Below are positions 40,701 to 59,761 of a stretch of DNA of 64,000 nt, one piece after another (the first letter of the stretch is position 1; each line of letters begins with the position of its first letter). A program made the position numbers and the translations under genes. Origin of the DNA: Leisingera daeponensis (GTDB lineage: Bacteria > Pseudomonadota > Alphaproteobacteria > Rhodobacterales > Rhodobacteraceae); NCBI RefSeq assembly GCF_019801465.1, contig NZ_JAHVJA010000006.1, positions 124,001-188,000 on the forward strand. Reading direction: 5' to 3'. The notes beneath the pieces are model-generated. The model saw only the letters and a program-made list of their open reading frames with translations. It had not been told where the DNA came from and made no database searches.

Positions 40701-40900
40701 TTCATTTCGTCCAAGATGGTGGGTGGCCTCCGATCGGGCCTTAATTTCCCTCCTGAGACGGGTACAGACCAAGAAGATCGGGGGTTTTCAATCCCTCGGG
40801 CGGATTTGGCTCATCCCGTAAAACGGACCTGAACGCCGGTTCTTCCTGAGCCGGCAAATATGAGCCGGGATGCGCAAGCATCCCTAACTTGGAGAGAACT

Positions 40901-41419
40901 GTGGATAGAGCCCAGAAAGAGAAAGTGGTCGAGGAACTCGGCCAGATCTTCGAAAGCTCTGGCGTCGTGGTGGTAGCTCACTACGCCGGTCTGACAGTTG
41001 CCGAGATGCAGGACCTGCGCGCACGTGCCCGTGACGCGAACAGCTCCGTGCGTGTTGCCAAGAACAGGCTCGCCAAAATCGCCCTCGAGGGTAAGCCGTG
41101 TGCAAGCATGGCCGGCCTGCTGACAGGGATGACCGTTCTGACCTACTCCGAAGATCCCGTGTCCGCTGCGAAAGTGGCCGAGGATTTCGCCAAGGAAAAC
41201 AAAAAGTTTGAGATCCTTGGCGGTGCGATGGGTGAGAACGCTCTGGACCGTGCCGGTGTCGAAGCCGTGTCGAAAATGCCGTCCCGCGACGAGCTCATTG
41301 CTCAGATCGCAAGCTGCATTGGCGCACCCGCTTCCAACATCGCCGGCGCGATTGGCGCACCTGCAAGCAACATCGCAAGCATCCTTTCGACCATCGAAGA
41401 GAAGGCGGAAGCTGCGTAA
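40901..41419 (+). CDS. rplJ: 50S ribosomal protein L10
   Basis: A 172-residue stalk-base protein that holds the L7/L12 dimers and, with them, represses its own mRNA. The start [20 protein letters not shown] is at GTG 40901, preceded by GGAGAG (40891-40896); a TTG at 40889 is in frame but would overlap this ribosome-binding site. The C-terminal helix has repeated IGAPASNIA segments that bind L7/L12. The L12 gene follows after 81 bases. Confidence 0.97.
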   Translation: MDRAQKEKVVEELGQIFESSGVVVVAHYAGLTVAEMQDLRARARDANSSVRVAKNRLAKIALEGKPCASMAGLLTGMTVLTYSEDPVSAAKVAEDFAKENKKFEILGGAMGENALDRAGVEAVSKMPSRDELIAQIASCIGAPASNIAGAIGAPASNIASILSTIEEKAEAA

Positions 41420-41500
41420 GCGGTTGGCACTGAATGGCTGGCGTGGGGCTGAAGCCCGCACGTTGGAACACACATACTGTAAACGGAAAGAGCTGATACA

Positions 41501-41875
41501 ATGGCTGATCTGAAAGCACTCGCAGAAAGCATCGTGGGTCTGACCCTGCTGGAAGCACAAGAACTGAAAACCATCCTGAAAGACGAATACGGCATCGAGC
41601 CCGCAGCAGGCGGCGCGGTTGTCATGGCAGCTGGCGGCGACGCCGGCGGTGCAGCCGAAGAAGAGAAGACCGAATTCGACGTCGTTCTGAAGAACGCCGG
41701 CGCGTCCAAGATCAACGTGATCAAGGAAGTCCGCGGCATCACCGGCCTGGGCCTGAAAGAAGCCAAAGAGCTGGTCGAAGCTGGCGGCAAGATCAAAGAA
41801 GGCGTGTCCAAGGACGAAGCGGAAGACATCAAAGGCAAGCTGGAAGCAGCTGGCGCCGAAGTCGAGCTGGCCTAA
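41501..41875 (+). CDS. rplL: 50S ribosomal protein L7/L12
   Basis: A 124-residue stalk protein that recruits elongation-factor GTPases. The N-terminal dimerisation domain ([20 protein letters not shown]) is followed by an Ala/Gly-rich hinge (residues ~40-55) and the C-terminal domain ([20 protein letters not shown]). Codon use is strongly biased, as in highly expressed genes. 246 bases separate it from rpoB, holding an attenuator-like hairpin. Confidence 0.98.
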   Translation: MADLKALAESIVGLTLLEAQELKTILKDEYGIEPAAGGAVVMAAGGDAGGAAEEEKTEFDVVLKNAGASKINVIKEVRGITGLGLKEAKELVEAGGKIKEGVSKDEAEDIKGKLEAAGAEVELA

Positions 41876-41953
41876 GCACTGTCTCTGGTGCATTTCTGAT
41901 GCATCAGGAATTTGGCTGGGTCCGGATTTTCCGGGCCCAGCCGAACCTGTCTT

Positions 41954-41982
41954 AAAAAGGGCCTTCTGACAGGGCGCTTTTT
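41954..41982 (+). terminator. Attenuator-like hairpin between rplL and rpoB
   Basis: AAAAAGGGCC (41954-41963) pairs with GGCGCTTTTT (41973-41982) with one internal mismatch, ending in five T residues. The imperfect stem suggests partial termination, which would give more L12 than RNA polymerase, as known at the E. coli rplL-rpoB junction. Confidence 0.6.
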
Positions 41983-42121
41983 CAGGCGGGGTTCAAGGGA
42001 TCGGGAGGCTGCCTTCGGGACGGTGGCCATGAATTGATCCGAACACGCTGTCTCGTATGGGCAAGGAGCCGGGGCCCGGCGGCATCCTTGACCGGTGAGA
42101 ACTCGAAAGGTGACATCTGAC

Positions 42122-46258
<4,137 letters not shown>

Positions 46259-46311
46259 GGGCCCCGCGCCCTTCTCCCGTTCCCCCCTTCCGCAAGATTT
46301 GAGGTATCAAA

Positions 46312-50553
<4,242 letters not shown>

Positions 50554-50576
50554 GCTCCGGCACACGGCAAACGGAA

Positions 50577-50609
50577 AAGCCCCCGCATGGATGCATGCGG
50601 GGGCTTTTT
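50577..50609 (+). terminator. Terminator after rpoC
   Basis: Stem AAGCCCCCGCAT (50577-50588) with its complement at about 50595-50606 and a six-base loop, continuing into five T residues. Confidence 0.92.
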
Positions 50610-50698
50610 CACATCTGCGGCCGGGGCTATCTGTTGCGGGGCAGGGAGGACACAGGGATGAAAGACGGTCTGCGGATGATCACAACGGCGGTGCGGCG

Positions 50699-51583
50699 AT
50701 GACAGCAAACCAGACCGGCGCGCTGCTGATGATGGGGGCGATGGCGGCCTATACCTTCAATGACGTTCTGATCAAGATGATCGGCGGCACGCTGCCGCTG
50801 CCGCAGATCCTGACCGTCCGCGGGCTGGCGGCCAGCGCCCTGATCTACCTGCTGGTGCGGCGGATGGGCGGTCTGCAGCTGCGGCTGCCGCGCCGGGCCT
50901 GGGGCATGATCGCCCTGCGCTGCGGCGGCGAGGTCGCGGCCACCTACCTGTTCCTGACGGCGCTGATGCTGATGCCGCTTGCCAATGTCACCGCGGTGCT
51001 GCAGGTGCTGCCGCTGGCGGTGACGCTGAGCGCGGCCCTGTTTCTGCGTGAACCCGTGGGCTGGCGCCGGCTGGCGGCGATTGCCGCGGGTTTCTGCGGC
51101 ATGCTGCTGATCGTGCGGCCGGGGCCGGAGGGGTTCAGCGACGGCGCGCTTTACGCGCTGGCGGCGGTGGCCTGCATCACCGCCCGCGACCTGGCGACCC
51201 GCCGGATGCCGCCGGAGGTGCCCTCGACAACGGTGACGCTGATGTCCTCGCTGTCGGTGCTGGCCTTCGGCGTCGCCAGTTCCGCTGCGGTCGAGTGGCA
51301 GCCGATGGGCGCAGCGGAGCTGCTGATCCTGGGCGGTGCCGCCCTGTTCATCTTCGCGGGCTACCTGTGTTCGGTGATGACCATGCGGGTGGGCGAGATC
51401 GCGGTGATTGCGCCGCTGCGCTACAGCGGATTGCTGTGGGCGCTGCTGCTGGGCTGGCTGGTGTTCGGCGAATGGCCGGATGCGCTGACCCTTCTGGGCG
51501 CGGCCGTTGTGGCCGGGGCCGGGGTGTTCACCTTCTACCGGGAGCGCCAGGCGGGCCGCCGGCGCCGTCCTGTCCTGCGCTGA
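50699..51583 (+). CDS. EamA-family (DMT) transporter
   Basis: A 294-residue membrane protein with about ten hydrophobic helices in two homologous EamA halves (first half from LLMMGAMAAYTFNDVLIKM, second from ALYALAAVACITARDLATR). VTAVLQVLPLAVTLSAALF and LRYSGLLWALLLGWLVFGEW are the matching helix-4/5 positions of each half. It is probably a metabolite or amino-acid exporter; the substrate is unknown. The last 56 bases overlap the end of the convergent glycosyltransferase gene. Confidence 0.87.
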   Translation: MTANQTGALLMMGAMAAYTFNDVLIKMIGGTLPLPQILTVRGLAASALIYLLVRRMGGLQLRLPRRAWGMIALRCGGEVAATYLFLTALMLMPLANVTAVLQVLPLAVTLSAALFLREPVGWRRLAAIAAGFCGMLLIVRPGPEGFSDGALYALAAVACITARDLATRRMPPEVPSTTVTLMSSLSVLAFGVASSAAVEWQPMGAAELLILGGAALFIFAGYLCSVMTMRVGEIAVIAPLRYSGLLWALLLGWLVFGEWPDALTLLGAAVVAGAGVFTFYRERQAGRRRRPVLR

Positions 51584-52379
51584 AGACCGCGCGCACCCGG
51601 GCAGCGTCGATGCCGAACACCGTTGCGAATTCGCGTTCCTGCTTCGGAGTCAGAGGCGCCACCGCCGCCGGTCTGGCGCGCTCCTGGCGGGAGTCGTTGA
51701 ACCGGTTGTGGCTGCGTACCCACATCGGCACGTCGGTCACCGTCACCGTGGGCATATGGTGGTGGATGCGGTGGTGGGCGAAGTTCATGACAGACTTGCG
51801 GCAGCCGCCGGCCGCATACATCGCCAGCGCCGCGGTGAAGTAAGGGTGCACCGCGGGGTCTGTGGCGGCGATCCCGGCGGCGCTGAACTCGGCGATGTAG
51901 CCGCGGTTGAAATCGATCGCCGCGGTGTCCGTCTTGGCCAGCAGCGGCGCGCAGTCGGCCGCGGTTTCGCGCAGCCGCTCGACGAATTCGCCCGCCACCG
52001 CGTCATCGTCGTCGAAGCGGAACTGCAGGCAGGGCCGGTCCGGGTCGCGGCGGGCGCGGTTCAGCAGTTCCTTCATCACCTCGCGGTGGCGGCGCGGCGG
52101 CTCTGCCGCAATCCGCACCTGCGGCAGGCCGGCGGTCAGGTCGCACAGCCGGTCGCGGTGCTGCCGGGGCAGGCTGTCGCCGGTCACGATGACCAGATCG
52201 AAATCGGGATCGCTCTGCGCCCGGAGCGAGGGCAGGGCGACGGTCTCGAACAGCCGGAACCGCTCCTCCATCCGCGCGTCCGAGTAGAGATAGGCGATGC
52301 GCTCCGCCATCGTTCCGTGCTCGACCTGGAACCCGCCGATGGCCGGGTAGGAGAACCGGCACAGCCCGATGACCTGCAT
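51528..52379 (-). CDS. Putative rhamnosyl-/glycosyltransferase
   Basis: A 283-residue protein that resembles the putative rhamnosyltransferase family. It opens IGLCRFSYPAIGGFQVEHG, continues with PDFDLVIVTGDSLP, and has an acidic nucleotide-sugar motif FRFDDDDAVAGEFV (D-x-D type). VPMWVRSHNRFNDSR near the end is also typical. It has no membrane segment. The acceptor is unknown; surface polysaccharide is likely. It ends inside the 3' end of the EamA gene and starts 351 bases from rpsL. Confidence 0.78.
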   Translation of the reverse strand: MQVIGLCRFSYPAIGGFQVEHGTMAERIAYLYSDARMEERFRLFETVALPSLRAQSDPDFDLVIVTGDSLPRQHRDRLCDLTAGLPQVRIAAEPPRRHREVMKELLNRARRDPDRPCLQFRFDDDDAVAGEFVERLRETAADCAPLLAKTDTAAIDFNRGYIAEFSAAGIAATDPAVHPYFTAALAMYAAGGCRKSVMNFAHHRIHHHMPTVTVTDVPMWVRSHNRFNDSRQERARPAAVAPLTPKQEREFATVFGIDAARVRAVFSAGQDGAGGPPGAPGRR

Positions 52380-52730
52380 AGTGAAATCCGCTTGTTGCCA
52401 ATGCCTGCGCCGGCGACTATGGCGGTGCGGAGGCCCGCTGGCAACCGCCGCGCCGGGCCGCGGCGCCCGGCTGCTGTTGACAACCCCCGCGACTCCCCAT
52501 ATACGCGCGCCTATCCGGCACCCGGAGTGTATTCTTCGTCAGCCGAATTCAAAATTGCAGTGGCTCAAGGTCCGGGCACTTTTACCACCCGGATCCTCTG
52601 TAAACACACCGCGTCGTCTCACCTCGGAATGGGAGCGATTGCGGTTTTTGCGCTTGTGGACGCACAGGTGCAGCGAAATCACCCGCACGCGCCGGCGTGC
52701 ATGACAAGTTGCTAAACGGGGAATACCTGA
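52380..52730. promoter_or_regulatory. Region between glycosyltransferase gene and rpsL
   Basis: 351 bases without a gene. It contains the strong rpsL promoter (described separately) and a leader of about 220 bases before rpsL, plus the glycosyltransferase promoter on the other strand. I saw no convincing terminator, riboswitch or open frame in the leader. Confidence 0.55.
52477..52505 (+). promoter_or_regulatory. Strong sigma-70 promoter of the str operon
   Basis: A full-consensus -35 TTGACA (52477-52482), a 17-base spacer and -10 TATACG (52500-52505), followed by a GC-rich discriminator CGCGCC. It is the best promoter match in the window and drives rpsL-rpsG-fusA-tuf. GC-rich discriminators are typical of stringently controlled promoters. 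Confidence 0.8.
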
Positions 52731-53102
52731 ATGCCAACGATCCAGCAGCTGATCCGCAAGCCGCGTCAGCCGAAACGCAAAGTTTCGAAGTCCCAGCACC
52801 TCGAGCAGTGCCCGCAGAAGCGCGGCGTCTGCACCCGCGTGTACACCACCACTCCGAAGAAGCCGAACTCCGCTATGCGGAAAGTCGCGAAGGTCCGCCT
52901 GACCAACGGTTTCGAAGTGATCTCCTACATCCCCGGTGAAAGCCACAACCTTCAGGAACACTCCGTGGTTCTGATCCGCGGCGGCCGTGTAAAAGACCTT
53001 CCGGGTGTCCGTTACCACATCCTGCGCGGTGTTCTGGATACCCAGGGCGTCAAAGACCGTAAGCAGCGCCGCTCGAAGTACGGCGCGAAGCGTCCTAAGT
53101 AA
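52731..53102 (+). CDS. rpsL: 30S ribosomal protein S12
   Basis: A 123-residue decoding-centre protein. The region [18 protein letters not shown] keeps the Lys of the streptomycin site, and [18 protein letters not shown] keeps the second hot-spot Lys nearby, so the allele looks streptomycin-sensitive. The basic C-terminus ends [10 protein letters not shown]. First gene of the str operon; rpsG follows after 15 bases. Confidence 0.98.
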   Translation: MPTIQQLIRKPRQPKRKVSKSQHLEQCPQKRGVCTRVYTTTPKKPNSAMRKVAKVRLTNGFEVISYIPGESHNLQEHSVVLIRGGRVKDLPGVRYHILRGVLDTQGVKDRKQRRSKYGAKRPK

Positions 53103-53588
<486 letters not shown>

Positions 53589-53606
53589 GCTAGAGGACCT
53601 AGACCT

Positions 53607-55724
53607 ATGGCACGCGAATATCCCCTCGAACTGTACCGTAACTTCGGTATCATGGCGCACATCGATGCAGGCAAGACCACCTGCTCCGAGCGCATCCTGT
53701 TCTACACCGGCAAATCCCACAACATCGGTGAGGTGCACGACGGTGCAGCCACCATGGACTGGATGGAGCAGGAGCAGGAACGCGGCATCACCATCACCTC
53801 GGCTGCGACCACCACCTTCTGGGAGCGCACCGAGGACGGCAAGACCGCTGACACCCCGAAGCACCGCCTGAACATCATCGACACCCCCGGCCACGTCGAC
53901 TTCACCATCGAAGTCGAGCGTTCGCTGGCGGTTCTCGACGGTGCTGTCTGCGTTCTCGACGCCAACGCCGGTGTTGAGCCCCAGACCGAAACCGTGTGGC
54001 GCCAGGCTGACCGCTACAAGGTTCCGCGCATGGTGTTCGTCAACAAGATGGACAAGATCGGCGCCGACTTCTTCAACTGCGTCCGCATGATCGAAGACCG
54101 CACCGGCGCCCGTGCGGTTCCGGTCGGCATTCCGATCGGCGCAGAGAACGAGCTGGAAGGCCTGATCGACCTGGTCACCATGAAAGAGTGGCTGTGGCAG
54201 GGTGAAGACCTGGGCGCCTCCTGGGTCCACGCCGAGATCCGCGACGAGCTCAAGGACATGGCCGAAGAGTGGCGCGGCAAGATGATCGAGGCCGCCGTCG
54301 AAGAAGACGACGACGCCATGGAAGCCTACCTGGAAGGCGAAGAGCCCGACGTGCCGACCCTGCGCAAACTGCTGCGCAAGGGCACCCTGGCGCTGCACTT
54401 CGTTCCGGTCCTGGGCGGTTCCGCGTTCAAGAACAAAGGCGTTCAGCCGCTGCTCAACGCCGTGATCGACTACCTGCCCAGCCCGCTGGACGTTGTCGAC
54501 TACATGGGCTTCAAGCCGGGCGACGAGAACGAAGAGCGTAACATCGCCCGCCGCGCGGACGACAACATGGCCTTCGCGGGCCTGGCGTTCAAAATCATGA
54601 ACGACCCGTTCGTCGGCTCCCTGACCTTCACCCGGATCTACTCCGGCGTGATGAACAAGGGCGACACCCTGCTGAACTCGACCAAAGGCAAGAAAGAGCG
54701 CGTTGGCCGGATGATGATGATGCACTCGAACAACCGTGAGGAAATCACGGAAGCGTTCGCAGGCGACATCATCGCGCTGGCAGGCCTGAAGGACACCACC
54801 ACCGGTGACACCCTCTGCGCCGTCAACGACCCGGTCGTTCTGGAAACCATGACCTTCCCCGATCCGGTGATCGAGATCGCGGTCGAGCCGAAAACCAAGG
54901 CCGACCAGGAGAAGATGTCCCAGGGTCTGGCTCGTCTGGCCGCCGAAGACCCGTCCTTCCGCGTCGAGACCGACATCGAGTCCGGTCAGACCATCATGAA
55001 GGGCATGGGCGAACTTCACCTGGACATCCTGGTGGACCGCCTCAAGCGCGAGTTCAAGGTCGAGGCGAACATCGGTGCGCCGCAGGTGGCCTACCGCGAG
55101 ACCATCTCCAAAGAGGTCGAGCACACCTACACCCACAAGAAACAGTCGGGTGGTTCGGGCCAGTTCGCCGAGGTGAAGCTGATCATCTCCCCGACCGAAG
55201 CCGGCGAAGGCTACTCCTTCGAATCCCGCATCGTCGGCGGTGCGGTTCCGAAGGAATACATCCCGGGCGTCGAGAAGGGCATCCAGTCGGTCATGGACTC
55301 CGGTCCGCTGGCAGGCTTCCCGGTGATCGACTTCAAGGTTGCCCTGATCGACGGTAAGTTCCACGACGTGGACTCCTCGGTTCTGGCCTTTGAAATCGCA
55401 TCCCGCATGTGCATGCGCGAAGGCATGCGCAAAGCTGGCGCGAAACTGCTCGAGCCGGTGATGAAGGTCGAAGTGATCACCCCGGAAGAATACACCGGCG
55501 GCATCATCGGCGACCTGACCTCCCGCCGCGGCCAGGTGTCCGGCCAGGAGAACCGCGGCAACGCCATCGCCATCGACGCCTTCGTGCCGCTGGCCAACAT
55601 GTTCGGCTACATCAACACCCTGCGTTCGATGAGCTCGGGCCGCGCCCAGTTCACCATGCAGTTCGATCACTACGATCCGGTGCCGCAGAACATCTCGGAA
55701 GAGATCCAGGCGAAATACGCGTAA
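53607..55724 (+). CDS. fusA: Elongation factor G
   Basis: A 705-residue translocase GTPase. G motifs are [40 protein letters not shown] and [10 protein letters not shown]. Domain III has [17 protein letters not shown], domain [15 protein letters not shown] and domain [18 protein letters not shown]. It is the normal long bacterial form. It is separated from tuf copy 2 by 63 bases holding a nine-pair hairpin. Confidence 0.98.
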   Translation: MAREYPLELYRNFGIMAHIDAGKTTCSERILFYTGKSHNIGEVHDGAATMDWMEQEQERGITITSAATTTFWERTEDGKTADTPKHRLNIIDTPGHVDFTIEVERSLAVLDGAVCVLDANAGVEPQTETVWRQADRYKVPRMVFVNKMDKIGADFFNCVRMIEDRTGARAVPVGIPIGAENELEGLIDLVTMKEWLWQGEDLGASWVHAEIRDELKDMAEEWRGKMIEAAVEEDDDAMEAYLEGEEPDVPTLRKLLRKGTLALHFVPVLGGSAFKNKGVQPLLNAVIDYLPSPLDVVDYMGFKPGDENEERNIARRADDNMAFAGLAFKIMNDPFVGSLTFTRIYSGVMNKGDTLLNSTKGKKERVGRMMMMHSNNREEITEAFAGDIIALAGLKDTTTGDTLCAVNDPVVLETMTFPDPVIEIAVEPKTKADQEKMSQGLARLAAEDPSFRVETDIESGQTIMKGMGELHLDILVDRLKREFKVEANIGAPQVAYRETISKEVEHTYTHKKQSGGSGQFAEVKLIISPTEAGEGYSFESRIVGGAVPKEYIPGVEKGIQSVMDSGPLAGFPVIDFKVALIDGKFHDVDSSVLAFEIASRMCMREGMRKAGAKLLEPVMKVEVITPEEYTGGIIGDLTSRRGQVSGQENRGNAIAIDAFVPLANMFGYINTLRSMSSGRAQFTMQFDHYDPVPQNISEEIQAKYA

Positions 55725-55741
55725 GCGTCAGCAAATCAGGG

Positions 55742-55762
55742 GGTCCGCAACCGTTGCGGACC
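55742..55762 (+). promoter_or_regulatory. Intergenic hairpin between fusA and tuf
   Basis: GGTCCGCAA (55742-55750) pairs with TTGCGGACC (55754-55762) around a CCG loop. No T-run follows, so it is more likely an mRNA-processing or stability element than a terminator. The AAAGGAGG ribosome-binding site of tuf lies just beyond it. Confidence 0.55.
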
Positions 55763-55787
55763 TCCCTCGAAACAAAAGGAGGCCATC

Positions 55788-56963
<1,176 letters not shown>

Positions 56964-57036
56964 TGATTTTGAAACGGTGGGCGGCAGTCGGTTTTCGCTA
57001 GAAAATCGCCGAGAGCCCACACGGTTCTGATTACAG

Positions 57037-57066
57037 AAAGGGCCTCCCTCGGGAGGCCCTTTTTCT
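57037..57066 (+). terminator. Terminator of the str operon
   Basis: AAAGGGCCTCCC (57037-57048) is directly followed after two bases by its complement (57051-57062), running into five T residues. Confidence 0.92.
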
Positions 57067-57121
57067 ATGCGCCAACCTCAGAACAGGGCAGGGACCGGCC
57101 TGGGGCCGGAGGCCGTCCTGC

Positions 57122-57142
57122 AAAAGCTCCGGTGGAGCTTTT
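57122..57142. repeat. Palindromic hairpin within the tuf-PIN intergenic stretch
   Basis: AAAAGCTCC (57122-57130), loop GGT, GGAGCTTTT (57134-57142). The surrounding bases (GGCCG...CCTGC and GGCCGCAGGG) are partly complementary, so the element looks like a short interspersed palindrome. The rest of the 353-base gap 56964-57316 holds only the str terminator and GC-rich sequence with no gene. Confidence 0.5.
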
Positions 57143-57316
57143 GAGGCCGCAGGGAGCGCCAGCTCCGGGTGCGATGCAATCGCGCCCGCCCTCCGGGCAG
57201 GCCGGGCGCGGCCCGAACGCGGGGCGTCCGGGCATGGTCGTGTTTGCAACTGGGTACTAACTCTCAGAAAGACGAAGCAGAGTCCTTCCAATTGATTGCC
57301 ATGTGAGGGTTGGGGT

Positions 57317-57883
57317 TTGAAATTTACGTTTGATACTAATTGCTTAATAGACTTGGATCTTGGTCGTCCAAACGCGGCGAAGGTTCAGGAATTAATCTCG
57401 GCTCACAGAGCTGGAAAGGCGGAAGTAGCCTTTGTTGCGGTTTCTGCATCCGAACGCCAGCCAGGAGACAGATACCTGGATAGCTTTTGCGAGTTCGCAG
57501 CTCGCTTGAAGAAGCTGAACGTAGATGACATTCCTCTGCTGCTAGGAATAGCCTATTTTGACATCAGCTATTGGGATCATGCTGTCTTTGCGGACGAAGA
57601 GTGTGACCTCGAGGAACGAATTCACAATGTTCTATTTCCGACTGTAGCCTTCAACTACTCGGACTTCAAAAGGCGGACTCCAGAAGCAACCGGCGATATT
57701 TTGGTAGACAAGAAATGGCGTAATCGCTGGTGCGACCGGCAGATGATGTGAGCGCATATCTCTAATGAAAGAGACATTTTTGTAACCAGCGTCTCAAACT
57801 TCAAGAAGATCGACGGAGCGGCAGGTTTTGGGTCGGTCAGTGTTAGAACACCGGAGGAAGCCGTCAATTGTTTGGAGGCTTAA
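57317..57883 (+). pseudogene. PIN-domain-like gene interrupted by an in-frame TGA
   Basis: Read from TTG 57317 (MKFTFDTNCLIDLDLGR), the N-terminus shows the D-T-N start of PIN nucleases. Translation stops at TGA 57749-57751 (after WRNRWCDRQMM). The same frame then continues for 43 codons to a TAA at 57881 with a clear PIN-like C-terminus: AHISNERDIFVTSVSNFKK and RTPEEAVNCLEA. A Trp codon (TGG) probably became TGA. The catalytic Asp expected in FVTSD is Val. The gene is AT-richer than all surrounding genes, suggesting transfer followed by decay. No antitoxin is seen. The family identity is inferred from these motifs only. Confidence 0.68.
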
Positions 57884-57961
57884 ATTCTTGGGTGGGAAGA
57901 GGGTAAGCAAACCGCTAACCCGCCGTGCGCCGCAAACGCAACTGTTTCGCGGCGAAACCCC

Positions 57962-57990
57962 TTGCCTCATGGGGCCATAGGGCGTATAGG
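57962..57990 (+). promoter_or_regulatory. Candidate promoter of the S10 operon
   Basis: TTGCCT (57962-57967), a 17-base spacer, then TATAGG (57985-57990) with GC-rich discriminator GCGCGGG. It lies about 120 bases before rpsJ. Confidence 0.6.
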
Positions 57991-58016
57991 GCGCGGGTTC
58001 GCCGCGTGCGAACAGG

Positions 58017-58038
58017 GGCGGGATGATTCCCGCCTTTT
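58017..58038 (+). promoter_or_regulatory. Terminator-like hairpin in the S10 leader
   Basis: GGCGGGA (58017-58023), loop TGAT, TCCCGCC (58028-58034), then four T residues. It lies downstream of the candidate promoter and before rpsJ, so it could be a leader attenuator. L4-controlled attenuation of the S10 leader is known in E. coli; whether it exists here is unknown. Confidence 0.55.
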
Positions 58039-58109
58039 GGGTTCGATGAGGGGTTGCGGTGGTCGCAGGCCCTCCTCTCAACCCCAACGCCTGAATAAAA
58101 GGCTGTACG

Positions 58110-58424
58110 ATGCAAAGCCAAAACATCCGTATCCGGCTGAAGGCATTTGACTATCGCGTGCTGGATGCGTCCACGCAAGAGATCGTCAACACTGCCAAGC
58201 GGACCGGCGCGCAAGTGCGCGGCCCGATCCCGATGCCGAACAAGATCGAGAAATTCACTGTTCTGCGTGGCCCCCACGTTGACAAGAAATCCCGCGACCA
58301 GTTCGAGATCCGCACCCACAAGCGCCTTCTCGACATCGTCGACCCGACCCCGCAGACCGTGGACGCGCTGATGAAGCTCGACCTGGCCGCCGGCGTTGAC
58401 GTCGAAATCAAGCTGCAGTCGTAA
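58110..58424 (+). CDS. rpsJ: 30S ribosomal protein S10
   Basis: A 104-residue 30S head protein that also pairs with NusB in antitermination. It begins [19 protein letters not shown]; conserved blocks are [19 protein letters not shown] and [19 protein letters not shown]. First gene of the S10 unit, as usual. rplC follows after 18 bases. Confidence 0.98.
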   Translation: MQSQNIRIRLKAFDYRVLDASTQEIVNTAKRTGAQVRGPIPMPNKIEKFTVLRGPHVDKKSRDQFEIRTHKRLLDIVDPTPQTVDALMKLDLAAGVDVEIKLQS

Positions 58425-58442
58425 GTTCGGAGGGTATTGATT

Positions 58443-59147
58443 ATGCGTTCCGGAATTATCGCTAAGAAAGTGGGCATGACCCGCCTGTTCATGGAAGACG
58501 GCAAGCAGATCCCTGTGACCGTTCTGTCCCTGGACGGCCTGCAGGTCGTTGCTCAGCGCACCGAGGAAAAAGACGGCTACACCGCCGTTCAGCTGGGTGC
58601 TGGCTCCGCCAAGGCAAAGCGCACCTCGCAAGCCATGCGCGGCGTCTTTGCAGCTGCCAAGGTCGAACCCAAGCGCAAGCTGGTCGAATTCCGCGTTCCC
58701 GCGGACGGCCTGATCGAAGTCGGCGCCGAAATCTCGGCCGAACACTTCCTGGCTGGCCAGAAAGTGGACGTCACCGGCACCTCGATCGGTAAAGGTTTCG
58801 CCGGTGCCATGAAGCGGCACAACTTCGGCGGCCTGCGCGCCTCGCACGGTGTGTCGATCTCGCACCGTTCGCACGGTTCGACCGGTCAGTGTCAGGACCC
58901 GGGCAAGGTCTTCAAAGGCAAGAAAATGGCCGGCCACATGGGCGCAGCCCGCGTGACCACCCAGAACCTGGAAGTGGTGAAAACCGACGCCGAGCGTGGC
59001 CTGGTCTTCATCAAGGGCGCCGTACCGGGCCCGAAATCCGGCTGGGTCACCGTCAAGGACGCCGTGAAGAAGAAAGCTCCCGAGGGTCTGCCGTTCCCGG
59101 CCGCTCTGAAAACTGCGGAAGCTCCCGCGGAAGGTGGTGAAGCATGA
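58443..59147 (+). CDS. rplC: 50S ribosomal protein L3
   Basis: A 234-residue early-assembly protein of the 50S subunit near the peptidyl-transferase centre. It begins [16 protein letters not shown]. The central signature [20 protein letters not shown] is followed by [20 protein letters not shown]. It is slightly longer than E. coli L3 through a C-terminal Ala/Glu extension. The TTG two codons before the ATG is less likely as start. Its end overlaps the rplD start (ATGA). Confidence 0.98.
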   Translation: MRSGIIAKKVGMTRLFMEDGKQIPVTVLSLDGLQVVAQRTEEKDGYTAVQLGAGSAKAKRTSQAMRGVFAAAKVEPKRKLVEFRVPADGLIEVGAEISAEHFLAGQKVDVTGTSIGKGFAGAMKRHNFGGLRASHGVSISHRSHGSTGQCQDPGKVFKGKKMAGHMGAARVTTQNLEVVKTDAERGLVFIKGAVPGPKSGWVTVKDAVKKKAPEGLPFPAALKTAEAPAEGGEA

Positions 59148-59761
59148 AACTTGACGTGATCAAACTCGACGGCGGCAAGGCTGGCGACATCGAGCTGTCC
59201 GAAGACCTGTTCGGCCTGGAGCCGCGTGCGGACATCCTGCACCGCGTGGTCCGCTGGCAGCGCAACAACGCGCAGCAGGGCACCCACAAGGTGAAGACCC
59301 GCTCCGAGACTTCCTACTCGACCAAGAAGATCTACCGCCAGAAGGGCACCGGCGGCGCTCGCCACGGTGACCGCAACGCGCCGATCTTCCGCAAGGGTGG
59401 TATCTACAAGGGTCCGACCCCGCGTTCGCACGGCCACGAGCTGACCAAGAAGTTCCGCAAGCTGGGCCTGCGCCATGCGCTGTCCGCCAAAGCCAAAGCG
59501 GGCGAACTGGTCATCATCGAGGACGCTGCTGCCGAAGGCAAGACCGCAGCTCTGGCCAAGCAGGTGAAAAACCTGGGCTGGAAGCGCGCGCTGATCATCG
59601 ACGGCGCATCGGTCAACGAAGGCTTCCTGCAAGCGTCGCGCAACATCGAAGGTCTGGACATCCTGCCGACCATCGGTGCCAACGTCTATGACATCCTGAA
59701 GCGTGACACCCTGGTGATCACCAAGGCGGGTGTCGAAGCACTGGAGGCTCGTCTGAAATGA
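59144..59761 (+). CDS. rplD: 50S ribosomal protein L4
   Basis: A 205-residue exit-tunnel protein; in E. coli L4 represses the S10 operon. Signature regions are [40 protein letters not shown] and [16 protein letters not shown] at the end. It overlaps both neighbours by four bases (ATGA), showing tight coupling. Confidence 0.98.
   Translation: MKLDVIKLDGGKAGDIELSEDLFGLEPRADILHRVVRWQRNNAQQGTHKVKTRSETSYSTKKIYRQKGTGGARHGDRNAPIFRKGGIYKGPTPRSHGHELTKKFRKLGLRHALSAKAKAGELVIIEDAAAEGKTAALAKQVKNLGWKRALIIDGASVNEGFLQASRNIEGLDILPTIGANVYDILKRDTLVITKAGVEALEARLK

Larger units (their letters stand above)
40449..40900 (+). promoter_or_regulatory. Region between the hydrolase gene and rplJ, including the rplJ leader
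   Basis: 452 bases without a supported gene. It must hold the hydrolase promoter on one strand and that of rplJ on the other. Candidate rplJ promoter and a leader hairpin are described separately. The remaining ~200 leader bases before the GTG start resemble the long L10 leader in which L10/L12 represses translation in other bacteria. I saw no further structure. Confidence 0.55.

Noticed and set aside
57100-57260. Possible small RNA or attachment site in the GC-rich stretch after the str terminator
   Set aside because: Only one short palindrome is visible and no direct repeat, promoter or integrase was found, so I list just the palindrome.
57749-57751. TGA in the PIN-like gene as selenocysteine or programmed read-through
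   Set aside because: No SECIS-like stem follows and the expected residue is Trp, not Cys; together with the lost catalytic Asp, a nonsense mutation is simpler.
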